Position numbers and translations under genes: made by a program. From assembly GCA_035549195.1 (NCBI GenBank), contig DASZRK010000060.1, forward strand, positions 1 through 64,000: 64,000 nt of DNA, in the 5' to 3' direction. Below, piece by piece: positions 27,579 to 36,051 of this stretch (position 1 is the first letter of the stretch; the number at the start of each line of letters is the position of its first letter). Below the pieces are notes generated by a model that worked only from the letters and a program-made list of their open reading frames with translations, was not told the DNA's origin and searched no databases. The DNA comes from a bacterium. GTDB taxonomy: Bacteria > Oederibacteriota > Muellerivitia > Muellerivitales > Muellerivitaceae.

Positions 27579-29030
27579 ATGGAATTTTCCGTGAACGCTT
27601 CCAAGAACTTGAAGACCAAGATCGGGCTGGCATTCGATTCGGATACTGGGATCGTGAACGATCCGGGTAAAAGCGGGACGACCTTGCGGGCGGAGATCGC
27701 CCAGGAGGGGTTCCAGGGGAAGACCGGACAAAGTGGGGTTCTCCACACCCAGGAGATCCGTTGGGTCCTATTGGGTCTTGGGTCAAAGGGGGAGAAAAAC
27801 CTGGAGGCCTTTCGAAGGGCAGGCGGCCGGCTGGCCCGTAAAGCCCGAGAATTAAGGGTCGAAGAGGCCACTATGGAATGGCCCCGTTCTTTCGGGGCCG
27901 AATTCCTTAAAGCCTTCGCCGAGGGAGCGATCCTGGGTTCCTATCAATTCAACCGCTATAAGACGCAAATGAAGGACGCCCCGAAAGGCCTTCAAACACT
28001 GGACGTCCATGTAGCCAAGGAGCAAAAAGGGCAGGTCGTGAAGGCCCTTGAAGAGGCCAAGCTCTATACCTCGGGTGTCCTGTTGGCCCGGGACCTGATC
28101 AATGGGGCCCCGAGCGACGTGACCCCCAGGGTCTTGGCCGATGCGGCCCGGAAAATGGCGAGCGGTGCCGTCAAGGTCAAGATCTTCGGCAAGGCCGAGT
28201 TGAAGCGGATGGGAGCGGGGGGGATCCTGGGGGTCAATATCGGGAGCGCCCAGGAGCCCTATCTGATCCATTTGCATTACAAACCCCGGGGCAAGGCCCG
28301 TAAGTCCGTGGCCATCGTGGGCAAAGGGATCACTTTCGACTCGGGTGGCCTTTCCCTGAAGCCTGCCGGTTCGATGGAAACCATGAAAATGGACATGTCA
28401 GGCGCCGCGGCCGTCCTGGGTGTCTTCAGCCAGATCGCCAAGCTCAAACCCTCGGTGGAGGTCCACGGCATCATCGCCACCACCGAGAACATGCCCGGGG
28501 GCCGGGCTTATAAGCCGGGGGATGTCCTCAAAGCCATGAACGGCAAGACCATGGAAGTCTTGAACACCGACGCGGAGGGACGCCTGGTCCTGTCCGACGC
28601 CCTTTCTTATGCCGTTGAGCGGAAAGTGGACCAGATCGTGGATATGGCGACCCTTACGGGAGCTTGTATCGTGGCACTTGGGTCCCTGGTGACCGGGGCC
28701 ATGGGGAACGACGAGGCCTTGATGGCCCAGGTCAAGGCCGCCACGGAGAAGGAAGGCGAGCGGATCTGGGAACTTCCCTTGGTCCCGGAATATCGGGAGG
28801 ACATCAAGAGCAAAGTGGCCGATATCAAGAATATTGGGGGCGGCCGCGAGGCAGGCTCCATCATCGGCGGACTTTTCCTCCAGGAGTTCGTCGGGGAAAC
28901 GCCTTGGGTCCATTTGGATATCGCCGGGCCGGCCTATTTGGAGAGGGAGTATCCTGCCGTCCCTTACCTGGCCTATGGAGGGACCGGATTGATGGTCCGC
29001 AGTCTTTTGACCTTCCTCCGGGATGCCTAA
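27579..29030 (+). CDS. pepA: Leucyl aminopeptidase (M17, PepA)
   Basis: About 483 residues from ATG 27579 with GGGAGGG six bases upstream. The M17 signature NTDAEGRL is present, with metal-binding KGITFDSGG and MDMSGAAA segments and Arg of the active site. It is a hexameric di-metal exopeptidase of the cytosol. The N-terminal macro-like domain is diverged. A TATAAGAT stretch at about 27529-27536 may be its -10 region. Confidence 0.93.
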   Translation: MEFSVNASKNLKTKIGLAFDSDTGIVNDPGKSGTTLRAEIAQEGFQGKTGQSGVLHTQEIRWVLLGLGSKGEKNLEAFRRAGGRLARKARELRVEEATMEWPRSFGAEFLKAFAEGAILGSYQFNRYKTQMKDAPKGLQTLDVHVAKEQKGQVVKALEEAKLYTSGVLLARDLINGAPSDVTPRVLADAARKMASGAVKVKIFGKAELKRMGAGGILGVNIGSAQEPYLIHLHYKPRGKARKSVAIVGKGITFDSGGLSLKPAGSMETMKMDMSGAAAVLGVFSQIAKLKPSVEVHGIIATTENMPGGRAYKPGDVLKAMNGKTMEVLNTDAEGRLVLSDALSYAVERKVDQIVDMATLTGACIVALGSLVTGAMGNDEALMAQVKAATEKEGERIWELPLVPEYREDIKSKVADIKNIGGGREAGSIIGGLFLQEFVGETPWVHLDIAGPAYLEREYPAVPYLAYGGTGLMVRSLLTFLRDA

Positions 29031-29109
29031 GGGCTTAAAAAGGGCCGAAAGAACGTGATAAACCTGTTCCGGCCCAAGTTACTCGTAGGGACGGGAAAAG
29101 CCCTTATTT

Positions 29110-29136
29110 GGAACCGAAAAGACCGTTGGGCCGTCC
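29110..29136 (+). promoter_or_regulatory. ECF-sigma type promoter
   Basis: GGAACC (29110-29115), a 16-base spacer, then CGTCC (29132-29136), the usual ECF arrangement (GGAAC ... CGTC). It sits 26 bases before the ECF sigma start codon, suggesting autoregulation. Confidence 0.6.
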
Positions 29137-29161
29137 AATGTTCAAGAGAACCAGGTGATCC

Positions 29162-29710
29162 ATGACGGAATTGGAAGCCATTGAGCGCTGCCAAAAAGGG
29201 GATGTCTCTGGGCTCCAGGTGCTTTTTGAGCTTCATCGCACCAAGGTCTATAACCTTTCCTGGCGCATGTTAGGGTCTCCCCAGGACGCGGAGGATGTGC
29301 TCCAAGAGATCTACCTGAAAGTCTTCGACCGGATCGGGAAATACCGGGGTGATTCGGCCTTCAGCACATGGTTGTATCGGATGACCACGAACCATTGTTT
29401 GGACATCCTTCGACGAAGGAAGATATTGACGTTCCTCGGTTTCGAGAACACGCCCGAGGCGGAAGATAAAAAGGACAGCGAAAAAATCCCTGATCTGGGG
29501 TTCAGTCCGGCCATCCTCCGGGCATTGGGCCGGCTGCCCGGAAAACAAAAGGCCTGCCTCTTGATGTGCGAGATGGAGGACATGAGTTACGAGGACATCG
29601 CGGTGGCGTTGAAGTTGTCCTTGGGGTCCGTGAAGTCCAACATCCACCGGGCCAAGGCTTTTTTAAAGGAGGCCCTGGAAAAAGAGGGCCTGAGCAAGGA
29701 AGATGTCTGA
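29162..29710 (+). CDS. ECF-family RNA polymerase sigma factor
   Basis: 182 residues. Region 2 has DAEDVLQEIYLKVF and the -10-reading segment FSTWLYRMTTNHCLD. Region 4 has LPGKQKACLLM followed by the helix-turn-helix SYEDIAVALKLSLGSVKSNI. No region 1 or 3, as in ECF sigma factors. It directs RNA polymerase to stress-type promoters. The next gene is a single-span membrane protein that could be its anti-sigma factor, followed by a Spy-like periplasmic protein. Confidence 0.92.
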   Translation: MTELEAIERCQKGDVSGLQVLFELHRTKVYNLSWRMLGSPQDAEDVLQEIYLKVFDRIGKYRGDSAFSTWLYRMTTNHCLDILRRRKILTFLGFENTPEAEDKKDSEKIPDLGFSPAILRALGRLPGKQKACLLMCEMEDMSYEDIAVALKLSLGSVKSNIHRAKAFLKEALEKEGLSKEDV

Positions 29711-29727
29711 ACGAAGAGGGAGTCGTT

Positions 29728-30135
29728 ATGCAGAAGTCGAAGATCGAGAACCAGATAGAACGCGAGATCCGGAAGATGGGAAAGATCCAGTCCCATCCCG
29801 CCGTTTTCGAGAGGGCTTGGACCCGGATCGAGGAGCGTTTGGCCGAACCGAAAACCCATTGGGTCTGGAGGCCTTGGGGCCATCCGGTCCGTTGGGTCGC
29901 CATGGCCGCTTGTCTGTTCTTGGCCTTGTCGGCCTATTTCTATCAAGGGAATATGGACGATAACAGCGAGATCGCCACTCATTTGATCAATGTTTCGAAC
30001 CCGATGGGGGCCATGGTCCGGGACCAGAATTTGATCAAGGTCTCCACTTTATTGTCCGATAGTTCACCCCTGACCCCCGCGATGACGGACGAGGTGCAGG
30101 TCGATGAGTTGGCTTCCGACGCGATCTTTCTTTAG
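29728..30135 (+). CDS. Single-span membrane protein, candidate anti-sigma factor
   Basis: About 135 residues. ATG 29728 is used because a GAGGGAG site precedes it; longer in-frame versions would overlap the sigma gene. The first 55 residues are charged and cytosolic, then one helix (VAMAACLFLALSAYFY) and a periplasmic tail of about 60 residues. Topology and position 17 bases after the ECF sigma match membrane anti-sigma factors. No zinc-finger (HxxxCxxC) is present, so it is not the ZAS type. The role is inferred. Confidence 0.65.
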   Translation: MQKSKIENQIEREIRKMGKIQSHPAVFERAWTRIEERLAEPKTHWVWRPWGHPVRWVAMAACLFLALSAYFYQGNMDDNSEIATHLINVSNPMGAMVRDQNLIKVSTLLSDSSPLTPAMTDEVQVDELASDAIFL

Positions 30136-30150
30136 ACCGGGAGAGCACCG

Positions 30151-30615
30151 ATGAAAAAGAACCTTGGGTTTTCGATCCTGCTTTTGACAATGGTTTTGGG
30201 AGGCACCTGTCTTTGGGCGGATGCCCCCTCGGCCACTCCTGCGGCCCCGAGGTCCGGAGAGGCCACCCAACCCCGGTTGACCCGCAAGGAGTTGATGGAC
30301 AAACTCCAGGTGACAAGGGAGCAGAAGGCCCTTTTACGTAAGAACCGGGCCGCTTACCGCAAGCAGATCGCGGTCCTGGAGGGTCAATTCAAGGTGAAAA
30401 GGGTCGAGCTTGAGAATGAAATAGAAAAACCGGAACCGGACCCGGACCGGATCGACCAATTGACCTCCGAGATCGGGGCCCTTTTGGCCAAGAAATACAG
30501 CGCCCAGATCAAGGCGGAGCTTGAGATCGAGAAGAACATCCTCACGCCCCAACAGGTCGACCAATTGCGGAGTTTGCAAAGCCGGGAAGTTTTCGTCCCG
30601 AACGACATTTTTTAA
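30151..30615 (+). CDS. Spy/CpxP-like periplasmic protein
   Basis: 154 residues with a signal peptide (MKKNLGFSILLLTMVLGG) and an all-helical, charge-rich body. It shows an LTxxQ motif (LTPQQVDQLRSL) near the C-terminus, as in Spy/CpxP/zinc-resistance proteins. These act as envelope chaperones or stress sensors. As third gene of the ECF operon it is probably the effector or feedback sensor of an envelope stress response. Confidence 0.75.
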   Translation: MKKNLGFSILLLTMVLGGTCLWADAPSATPAAPRSGEATQPRLTRKELMDKLQVTREQKALLRKNRAAYRKQIAVLEGQFKVKRVELENEIEKPEPDPDRIDQLTSEIGALLAKKYSAQIKAELEIEKNILTPQQVDQLRSLQSREVFVPNDIF

Positions 30616-30625
30616 GCCATTTTTT

Positions 30626-30696
30626 GTAAGGTCCACCCAGGTGGAACCAAAAACCACCCAACAATTTTGACGGATGGTTTTTGGCCCGAACCTTAC
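30626..30696 (+). other. Predicted three-way-junction RNA structure
   Basis: The outer stem GTAAGGT/ACCTTAC (30626-30632, 30690-30696) encloses two hairpins. The first is CCAC/GTGG (30633-30636, 30641-30644). The second is a perfect 10-bp stem CCAAAAACCA/TGGTTTTTGG (30647-30656, 30675-30684). It lies between the Spy-like gene and the next promoter. It may serve as the operon 3' end or as a small structured RNA. Confidence 0.45.
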
Positions 30697-30699
30697 GCT

Positions 30700-30727
30700 T
30701 TGACAAGTTCCCCCTCGATGGTAAAAT
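30700..30727 (+). promoter_or_regulatory. Promoter of the 30.7 kb gene (leaderless type)
   Basis: TTGACA (30700-30705), a 16-base spacer, then TAAAAT (30722-30727). The ATG at 30737 is nine bases later and no Shine-Dalgarno sequence is present. A dyad ATGGTAAAA/TTTTACCAT (30718-30738) covers the -10 box and the start codon. Confidence 0.65.
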
Positions 30728-30736
30728 TTTTTTACC

Positions 30737-31294
30737 ATGAGCCTTCTCGCCAGTCTCGCTTCGCCCTTCCTCAACTTTCTCAAACGGCTTGTGCGCCAAG
30801 TCGAAGTGAAACGCTATAAAGATGCCCTCCGCCGCAACCCTCAAGATCACCAACTCCGGGCCCGCTTCGCGAAATATTGCCTGAACCATTATTTCGAGGA
30901 TTCTTCCTCGAAGCTCCATGGGGTGGAGGCCGTCAATCAGTTCGAGAACATCGTCCATTCCGATGTCCTGGACCTGGAGGTCTTCTACTTGATGGGGAAG
31001 TTCTACCAAGGGAACGACAACGAAAAGGCCAAGGGGATCTACCGGCAGGGGATCAAACGTTACAACGATTATGTGGCCAAAAGCATCCAATTCCGTCACG
31101 AGCACGTGGAGACGGCTTTCGCGATCGCCTTGAATTTACTGACACTAGAGGCCAACCACGCCGATCCCGAATTGGAAAAGTTCTTCAAGATCGTCCGTCG
31201 CACCTACCTCAAGAACTTCCTGGAGAACAAGATCGAGTTCGATCCGGAGATCTTGGGCAATTCATCCTCGGGGATCCATCCCATCACCAATTGA
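30737..31294 (+). CDS. Hypothetical helical (TPR-like) protein
   Basis: 185 residues, mostly alpha-helical, with one tetratrico-like unit (EVFYLMGKFYQGNDNEKAKG). An amphipathic N-terminus (LLASLASPFLNFLKRLV) could associate with the membrane. No known family was recognised. It is a separate transcription unit between a strong leaderless-type promoter and a bidirectional terminator. Confidence 0.65.
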   Translation: MSLLASLASPFLNFLKRLVRQVEVKRYKDALRRNPQDHQLRARFAKYCLNHYFEDSSSKLHGVEAVNQFENIVHSDVLDLEVFYLMGKFYQGNDNEKAKGIYRQGIKRYNDYVAKSIQFRHEHVETAFAIALNLLTLEANHADPELEKFFKIVRRTYLKNFLENKIEFDPEILGNSSSGIHPITN

Positions 31295-31310
31295 ATGACC
31301 GGTCCGTAAA

Positions 31311-31349
31311 ATAAAAAAGGCCCTCGGGTTTCCCCTGGGCCTTTTTTAT
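31311..31349. terminator. Bidirectional intrinsic terminator
   Basis: Perfect 13-bp arms ATAAAAAAGGCCC (31311-31323) and GGGCCTTTTTTAT (31337-31349) with a 13-base loop. A-tract on one side and T-tract on the other serve both converging genes. Confidence 0.9.
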
Positions 31350-31360
31350 TTGTGCCGTTC

Positions 31361-31972
31361 TTAAACGTTGGTCGAGACTTTGGCGCCGATCTTGTAAAGA
31401 TGCCAGGCCAGCGCGAAGCCGATGGCGACGATGACGAGGATCCAGATCCAATTGGAAGCCATGTCGAGGGTCAAGAAGGATAGGTGGGGCCCGGAAAGCA
31501 TGAAGAACACCAGGGGAATGGAAAGATAGGTATTGACCTTCGAGGCGTTGGTGGCCCGGGTCACCAGTTCGGGTGCCGCCGGGTTGCCGGTCTTGATCCC
31601 ATTGATGATCTTCCGTTGGGCCGGCCAGATGATGAACCAGACGTTGAACCACATGATGGTCCCGAAAATGACCCCGATGAGGATGGGGTTGGTCATGAAC
31701 GAACCGTGACGGGCGCCCGTGGGCGAAAGATAAACGAAATAGATCAGCAGGAGGCCCAGGAGGAAGGTGAACATCGCCCCCCACCGGAAGAAGAAAAGGG
31801 CCCGGGGCATCAGTTCAGGGACCACCTTTTTCTTCGAGTCGGCGTCCAAGGTCTTGGCGAAGTTCGAGTTGACGAAATTGAAGAAATAGAGCAATCCGAT
31901 CCAAAGTATCCCGGCCACCACATGAAGCCACCGGGTCACCATTTCGGCGAGATAAACGCCACTTGTTTCCAT
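31361..31972 (-). CDS. PuuD/urate-oxidase-N-like membrane protein
   Basis: 203 residues with five or six membrane helices. The family pattern is RWLHVVAGILWIGLLYFFNF, then ALFFFRWGAMFTFLLGLL, as in the Urate_ox_N (PuuD) domain. The usual fused cytochrome c domain of PuuD urate hydroxylases is absent; the protein ends after the membrane part. No purine catabolism genes are nearby, so urate as substrate is doubtful and an uncharacterised redox membrane function is as likely. Confidence 0.75.
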   Translation of the reverse strand: METSGVYLAEMVTRWLHVVAGILWIGLLYFFNFVNSNFAKTLDADSKKKVVPELMPRALFFFRWGAMFTFLLGLLLIYFVYLSPTGARHGSFMTNPILIGVIFGTIMWFNVWFIIWPAQRKIINGIKTGNPAAPELVTRATNASKVNTYLSIPLVFFMLSGPHLSFLTLDMASNWIWILVIVAIGFALAWHLYKIGAKVSTNV

Positions 31973-32157
31973 CCAGTCCTCCCTCTTGAAAGGTTTTTCG
32001 GTCTCGACTGCCTTACGGTATTCAGGGGTCCCGTAAATGTCAAGACGAGGTCATCCGATGTCCACCTTCCCGCTTTGAAGGCCGATGATGAAAGGCGTCG
32101 TTTTTGATACCATGAACTTCCGGCGGGCTTCCTTTACCCAAAGGGGAATCGTGGTCA

Positions 32158-33036
32158 ATGAACGAATGTGAGCAGCTCCATCCTCTTTTAAGGGGATACC
32201 TGGGCGACACCTTGTCGGCGCGGGACCGACGGATGGTGGCCCGTCACTTGAACCTCTGTGCTTCCGCCCGCAAGGAACTGGACCGGCTTCGGGGAGGGAA
32301 CCTCAAGAGCCCGGCTGTTTCGGCGAATCCTCCCAAGGAAAGCTGGGATTTCAAGGCGCTGCGCTGGCTCTTCAAGGGAAAACCCAAGGAAACCACGAAG
32401 ACCCCTGAACCCGTGGCTTCCAAGAGAGCCAAGCCTTCCAAGGAATCTTCGGCCGTTTCATCCTCGCCGAATTCAGCTTCTGCTGTGGTCATGCCCGACC
32501 TGAAGCGCGCCCGTTCTTCGACCCTGATCCCGGTCCTGGGCGTTCTTTTCCTTTTCGTTGGGTTGGTGTTCCTGACCCACTTCATCCAGAACGCCGGTCA
32601 GAATTCCCTGGTCAAAGGGACCCAACGCTGGCTCTCTCGACACGGCATCACCGTTCTGGGAACCCCTTCCTTGGACCTTGTTCTCGACCTGACCAATCAG
32701 CCCCAATGGGGAGGCGTCACGATCCCCATCGCGATCCCTTACCAGGAGGTCATCGAGGACCAAGCCCACTACGATATTTTTTGGCATATCCTGGAACCGG
32801 GGCTGGAACCGCCGGCCGTGGATTTCACCAAGAATCAATTGGTGATCCTGACGCTGGGCCCCCGAGCGGGTTCCGGGCATTCGATCCATTTCAAACGGAT
32901 GGAGAATTACGCCGACCGGACCGTTCTTTGGTACGATGACGCCCCGCCCGTCACCCCGGCCTCGACCCGCTCCTGGGTCCTCCAAATGATCCCCAAGCCT
33001 GCCCAGCAGCCGGTCCTGATCCAAAAGATCCCTTGA
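32158..33036 (+). CDS. Membrane protein with degenerate anti-sigma zinc-finger and PrcB-like C-terminal domain
   Basis: 292 residues. The N-terminal 45 residues follow the zf-HC2 anti-sigma layout (CEQLHPLLRGYLGDTLSARD, then ARHLNLC), but the second Cys of the HxxxCxxC pair is replaced. A basic Ser/Pro linker, a membrane helix (LIPVLGVLFLFVGLVFL) and a PrcB_C-like periplasmic domain follow (VDFTKNQLVILTLGPR, GSGHSIHF). AAGGGG lies 11 bases before the start. The combination suggests an envelope-stress or protease-linked regulator. No adjacent sigma gene is seen. Confidence 0.65.
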   Translation: MNECEQLHPLLRGYLGDTLSARDRRMVARHLNLCASARKELDRLRGGNLKSPAVSANPPKESWDFKALRWLFKGKPKETTKTPEPVASKRAKPSKESSAVSSSPNSASAVVMPDLKRARSSTLIPVLGVLFLFVGLVFLTHFIQNAGQNSLVKGTQRWLSRHGITVLGTPSLDLVLDLTNQPQWGGVTIPIAIPYQEVIEDQAHYDIFWHILEPGLEPPAVDFTKNQLVILTLGPRAGSGHSIHFKRMENYADRTVLWYDDAPPVTPASTRSWVLQMIPKPAQQPVLIQKIP

Positions 33037-33144
33037 GCCGTTCCGGATGGGAACGGACGTCCACCTTTTAGGTTTTAAAAGGGAACAAAATCCTTAAACT
33101 GTGCCACTGTTCCTGTTGGATCATCCCTTTTTGGAGAAGACCGC

Positions 33145-34239
33145 TTGAAGATCGGAATCGTCGGCTTGCCCAATGTCGGAAAATCGACCCTCTTTAACGC
33201 CATTACAAAATCCAAGGCCCCAGCGGAAAACTATCCTTTTTGCACCATCGAACCCAATGTCGGGGTGGTGATGGTCCCCGATGAAAGGATCGATAGGCTG
33301 GCCCAGATGGAAGAGAGCGGTAAAAAGGTCCCGGCCATCGTTGAATTCGTCGATATCGCCGGACTGGTCAAGGGAGCCAGCAAAGGTGAAGGACTCGGGA
33401 ACAAGTTCCTGTCCCATATCCGCGAAGTGGACGCCATCGCCATGGTGGTCCGTTGCTTCGAGGATCCCAATATCACCCATGTGGAAGGTTCCATCGATCC
33501 GGTGCGGGATATCGAGGTCATCCTGACCGAACTTTGTCTGGCCGATCTGGATACGGTCGATAAACGCCTTCAAAGGACCGAAAAGGGGAAGAAGGCGGGG
33601 GATAAAGAGGCTGTCGCCGAATGGGACCTGTTCCAAAGCGTGAAGAAGGTCCTGGAAGAGGGAAAGCCGGCCATGGCCATCCCCGCGACCCCGGAGCAGG
33701 AAAAGAAGCTCAAGGAACTGAGCCTTCTGACCCGAAAGCCCTTCCTCTTCATCGGCAATGTGGCCGAGGGGGACCTGGCGGACGTGACCCGGAACAAATA
33801 TTACCAGGCGCTTTTGAAATATACGGACGCCCAAAAGGCGGCCTGCCTGCCCATTTCGGCCAAGATCGAGTCCGAAGTGGCCGAATTGTCCGAGGAGGAA
33901 GCGGCCCAATTCCTGGCCGACCTAGGCATCCAGGAACGGGGCCTCCACGCCATCATCCGCAAATCCTACGAAACCTTGGGCCTCATTTCCTTCTTCACGG
34001 CGGGCCCGATGGAATCCAAGGCCTGGACCATCACGAAGGGCACCTTGGCGCCGCAAGCGGCCGGGAAGATCCATTCGGACATCGAGAGGGGCTTCATCAA
34101 GGCGGAGGTCTATTCTTACGAGGACTTGGTGGCGGCCGGGTCCACGGTCAAGGCCAAGGAAGCGGGCAAACTCCGCACCGAAGGCAAGGAATACGTCATG
34201 AGGGATGGGGATGTCGTCCACTTCCGGTTCAATGTTTGA
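33145..34239 (+). CDS. ychF: Ribosome-binding ATPase YchF
   Basis: 364 residues from a TTG at 33145. It has P-loop GLPNVGKST (residues 7-15), switch motif DIAGLVKGASKGEG, the NVAE sequence replacing NKxD (ATP preference of YchF), and a C-terminal TGS domain (TKGTLAPQAAGKIHSDIE). An Obg-family translation-linked ATPase. Its stop overlaps the converging nth stop by 11 bases, so the two mRNAs are complementary at their ends. Confidence 0.95.
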   Translation: MKIGIVGLPNVGKSTLFNAITKSKAPAENYPFCTIEPNVGVVMVPDERIDRLAQMEESGKKVPAIVEFVDIAGLVKGASKGEGLGNKFLSHIREVDAIAMVVRCFEDPNITHVEGSIDPVRDIEVILTELCLADLDTVDKRLQRTEKGKKAGDKEAVAEWDLFQSVKKVLEEGKPAMAIPATPEQEKKLKELSLLTRKPFLFIGNVAEGDLADVTRNKYYQALLKYTDAQKAACLPISAKIESEVAELSEEEAAQFLADLGIQERGLHAIIRKSYETLGLISFFTAGPMESKAWTITKGTLAPQAAGKIHSDIERGFIKAEVYSYEDLVAAGSTVKAKEAGKLRTEGKEYVMRDGDVVHFRFNV

Positions 34240-34873
34240 CTTTTGGGCTGCTCGCTGACGGACACCACTGGGCCAGGGTACAGGCGCCGCATAGCGGCTT
34301 ACGGGCATCGCAGACCTTGCGGCCGTGCTGGATGAGGCGATGGGAGAAGTGAAGCCATTCCTCCCTGGGTACGATCCGCATCAAGTCCTGCTCGATCTTG
34401 ACCGCATCTTGATGCTTGGTCCAGCCCAGGCGGTTGGAGAGACGGGTCACATGGGTGTCCACCGTGATGCCTTCCGAGATCCCGTAGACTTCCCCTAAGA
34501 CCACGTTGGCCGTCTTGCGCCCGACCCCGGGTATCTTCACCATCTCCTCGATGGTCCTTGGCATCTTCCCCTTATAGAGCTCCAAAAGTGCGTTCGCGGC
34601 CCCGGATAGGTTCTTGGCTTTGTTGTGGTAAAAGCCCGTGGACTTGATGATCTTCTCGATGTCCTTGATCTTGGCTTTTGCCAGCTTTTCAGGCGTGGGG
34701 AAAACCTTGAAAAGTTCGGGGGCCACTAGGTTCACCCTTTCGTCGGTGCATTGGGCGGAAAGAATGACCGCGCAAAGCAATTGGAAGGGAGTTTGGTAAC
34801 GGAGGAAGCAGCGGGTATCCGGGTAAAGACGCTGTAGTTCCTTGATGATCCTGGAAGTGTTCGGGTTGGCCAT
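34229..34873 (-). CDS. nth: Endonuclease III
   Basis: About 214 residues starting at ATG 34873 (MANPNTSRIIKEL); longer in-frame extension lacks family similarity. The helix-hairpin-helix IPGVGRKTANVVL carries the catalytic Lys, VDTHV the catalytic Asp, and the C-terminal 4Fe-4S cluster is C-x6-C-x2-C-x5-C. A bifunctional glycosylase/AP lyase for oxidised pyrimidines. It converges on and overlaps ychF. Confidence 0.95.
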   Translation of the reverse strand: MANPNTSRIIKELQRLYPDTRCFLRYQTPFQLLCAVILSAQCTDERVNLVAPELFKVFPTPEKLAKAKIKDIEKIIKSTGFYHNKAKNLSGAANALLELYKGKMPRTIEEMVKIPGVGRKTANVVLGEVYGISEGITVDTHVTRLSNRLGWTKHQDAVKIEQDLMRIVPREEWLHFSHRLIQHGRKVCDARKPLCGACTLAQWCPSASSPKVKH

Positions 34874-34991
34874 GGAAAGCGGTGGACCTTTCTTAAATAT
34901 CGTCCCGGAACATTGGAATTTCCCGGGGGCGCTTCCTATGATAACCACGCTTTTCGACCCTTTGGAACCGTTCAAGAAAGAGCACGACCGC

Positions 34992-35978
34992 ATGTCCATC
35001 ATCGAAGTGCAGGACCTGTCGAAGATCTATCGCACCCAGAAACGCCTCCCGGGCATCGGGGGAGCCTTCAAGGGACTTTTCAACCGGCAGTTCACCGAAA
35101 TCCGGGCCGTGGATGGGGTCTCCTTTTCCATCGAGGAAGGGGAACTGGTCGGTTTCCTGGGCCCCAACGGGGCCGGGAAGACCACGACCTTGAAGATGCT
35201 GTCGGGAATCCTTTATCCGACGTCCGGAACGGCCCGGGTCATGGGGTTCACCCCTTGGGAGCGGAAGAACGACTATCGCCGTCAATTCGCCTTGGTCATG
35301 GGCCAGAAGAACCAGCTTTGGTGGGACCTGCCGGCCCAGGAATCGCTTTATCTCAATAAGGAGATCTATGGGGTGACCGATTCGGCCTACCAGGAAGTCC
35401 TGGACGAGATGACCGAGCTTCTCCAGGTGAAGCGGCTCCTGGGGATCATGGTCCGCGAGCTTTCCCTGGGCGAAAGGATGAAATTCGAGCTCATTGCCTC
35501 GCTCTTGCACCGCCCCCGGGTCCTTTTCCTGGACGAACCCACGATCGGCCTGGATGTGGTGGCCCAAAAGAACATCAGGGAGTTCATCAAGGACTACAAC
35601 CGCCGCACCAAGACCACCATCGTCCTGACGAGCCACTATATGAACGACATCCAGGCCCTTTGTGACCGGGTGGTGGTCATCAACCATGGGAAAAAGGTCT
35701 TCGACGGGCGCCTGGATAGCGTTGTGGAAAAGTTCTCCCAATCCAAGCTGGTCACGGTCTCTTTCAAGGATGGGGAGATCCCCAGGGAAAAGTTATCCGT
35801 TTTCGGTGACTTGGTGGAACACACCCGGGTCAAGGCCATCCTTCGGGTGCCCCGGGACAAGGTCAAAAATGCCTCCAATGAACTTTTGAACCAATTCGAT
35901 GTGGATGACATCAATATCGAGGAAGTCCCCATTGAAGAGGTGATCGAAAAGGTGTTCGAGGGGGCCCAAGCTGGATAA
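34992..35978 (+). CDS. ABC transporter ATP-binding protein (ABC-2 exporter)
   Basis: About 328 residues from ATG 34992 (MSIIEVQDLSKIY). Walker A is GPNGAGKTT, the Q-loop region MGQKNQLWWDLP, the signature LSLGERMKFEL (diverged from LSGGQ), Walker B VLFLDEPTIGLD and the H-loop VLTSHYMND. A C-terminal regulatory extension of about 80 residues follows. It is followed by two PF06182-like (DUF990) permeases, a common three-gene exporter layout. The exported substrate is unknown. Confidence 0.92.
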   Translation: MSIIEVQDLSKIYRTQKRLPGIGGAFKGLFNRQFTEIRAVDGVSFSIEEGELVGFLGPNGAGKTTTLKMLSGILYPTSGTARVMGFTPWERKNDYRRQFALVMGQKNQLWWDLPAQESLYLNKEIYGVTDSAYQEVLDEMTELLQVKRLLGIMVRELSLGERMKFELIASLLHRPRVLFLDEPTIGLDVVAQKNIREFIKDYNRRTKTTIVLTSHYMNDIQALCDRVVVINHGKKVFDGRLDSVVEKFSQSKLVTVSFKDGEIPREKLSVFGDLVEHTRVKAILRVPRDKVKNASNELLNQFDVDDINIEEVPIEEVIEKVFEGAQAG

Positions 35979-36051
35979 CGTTCAAGTCCTGCAGTCCAAA
36001 CCACCGTTCCATAAGTATTGGGTCATTCTTTCCACCCGGACCCAAGAGGAC

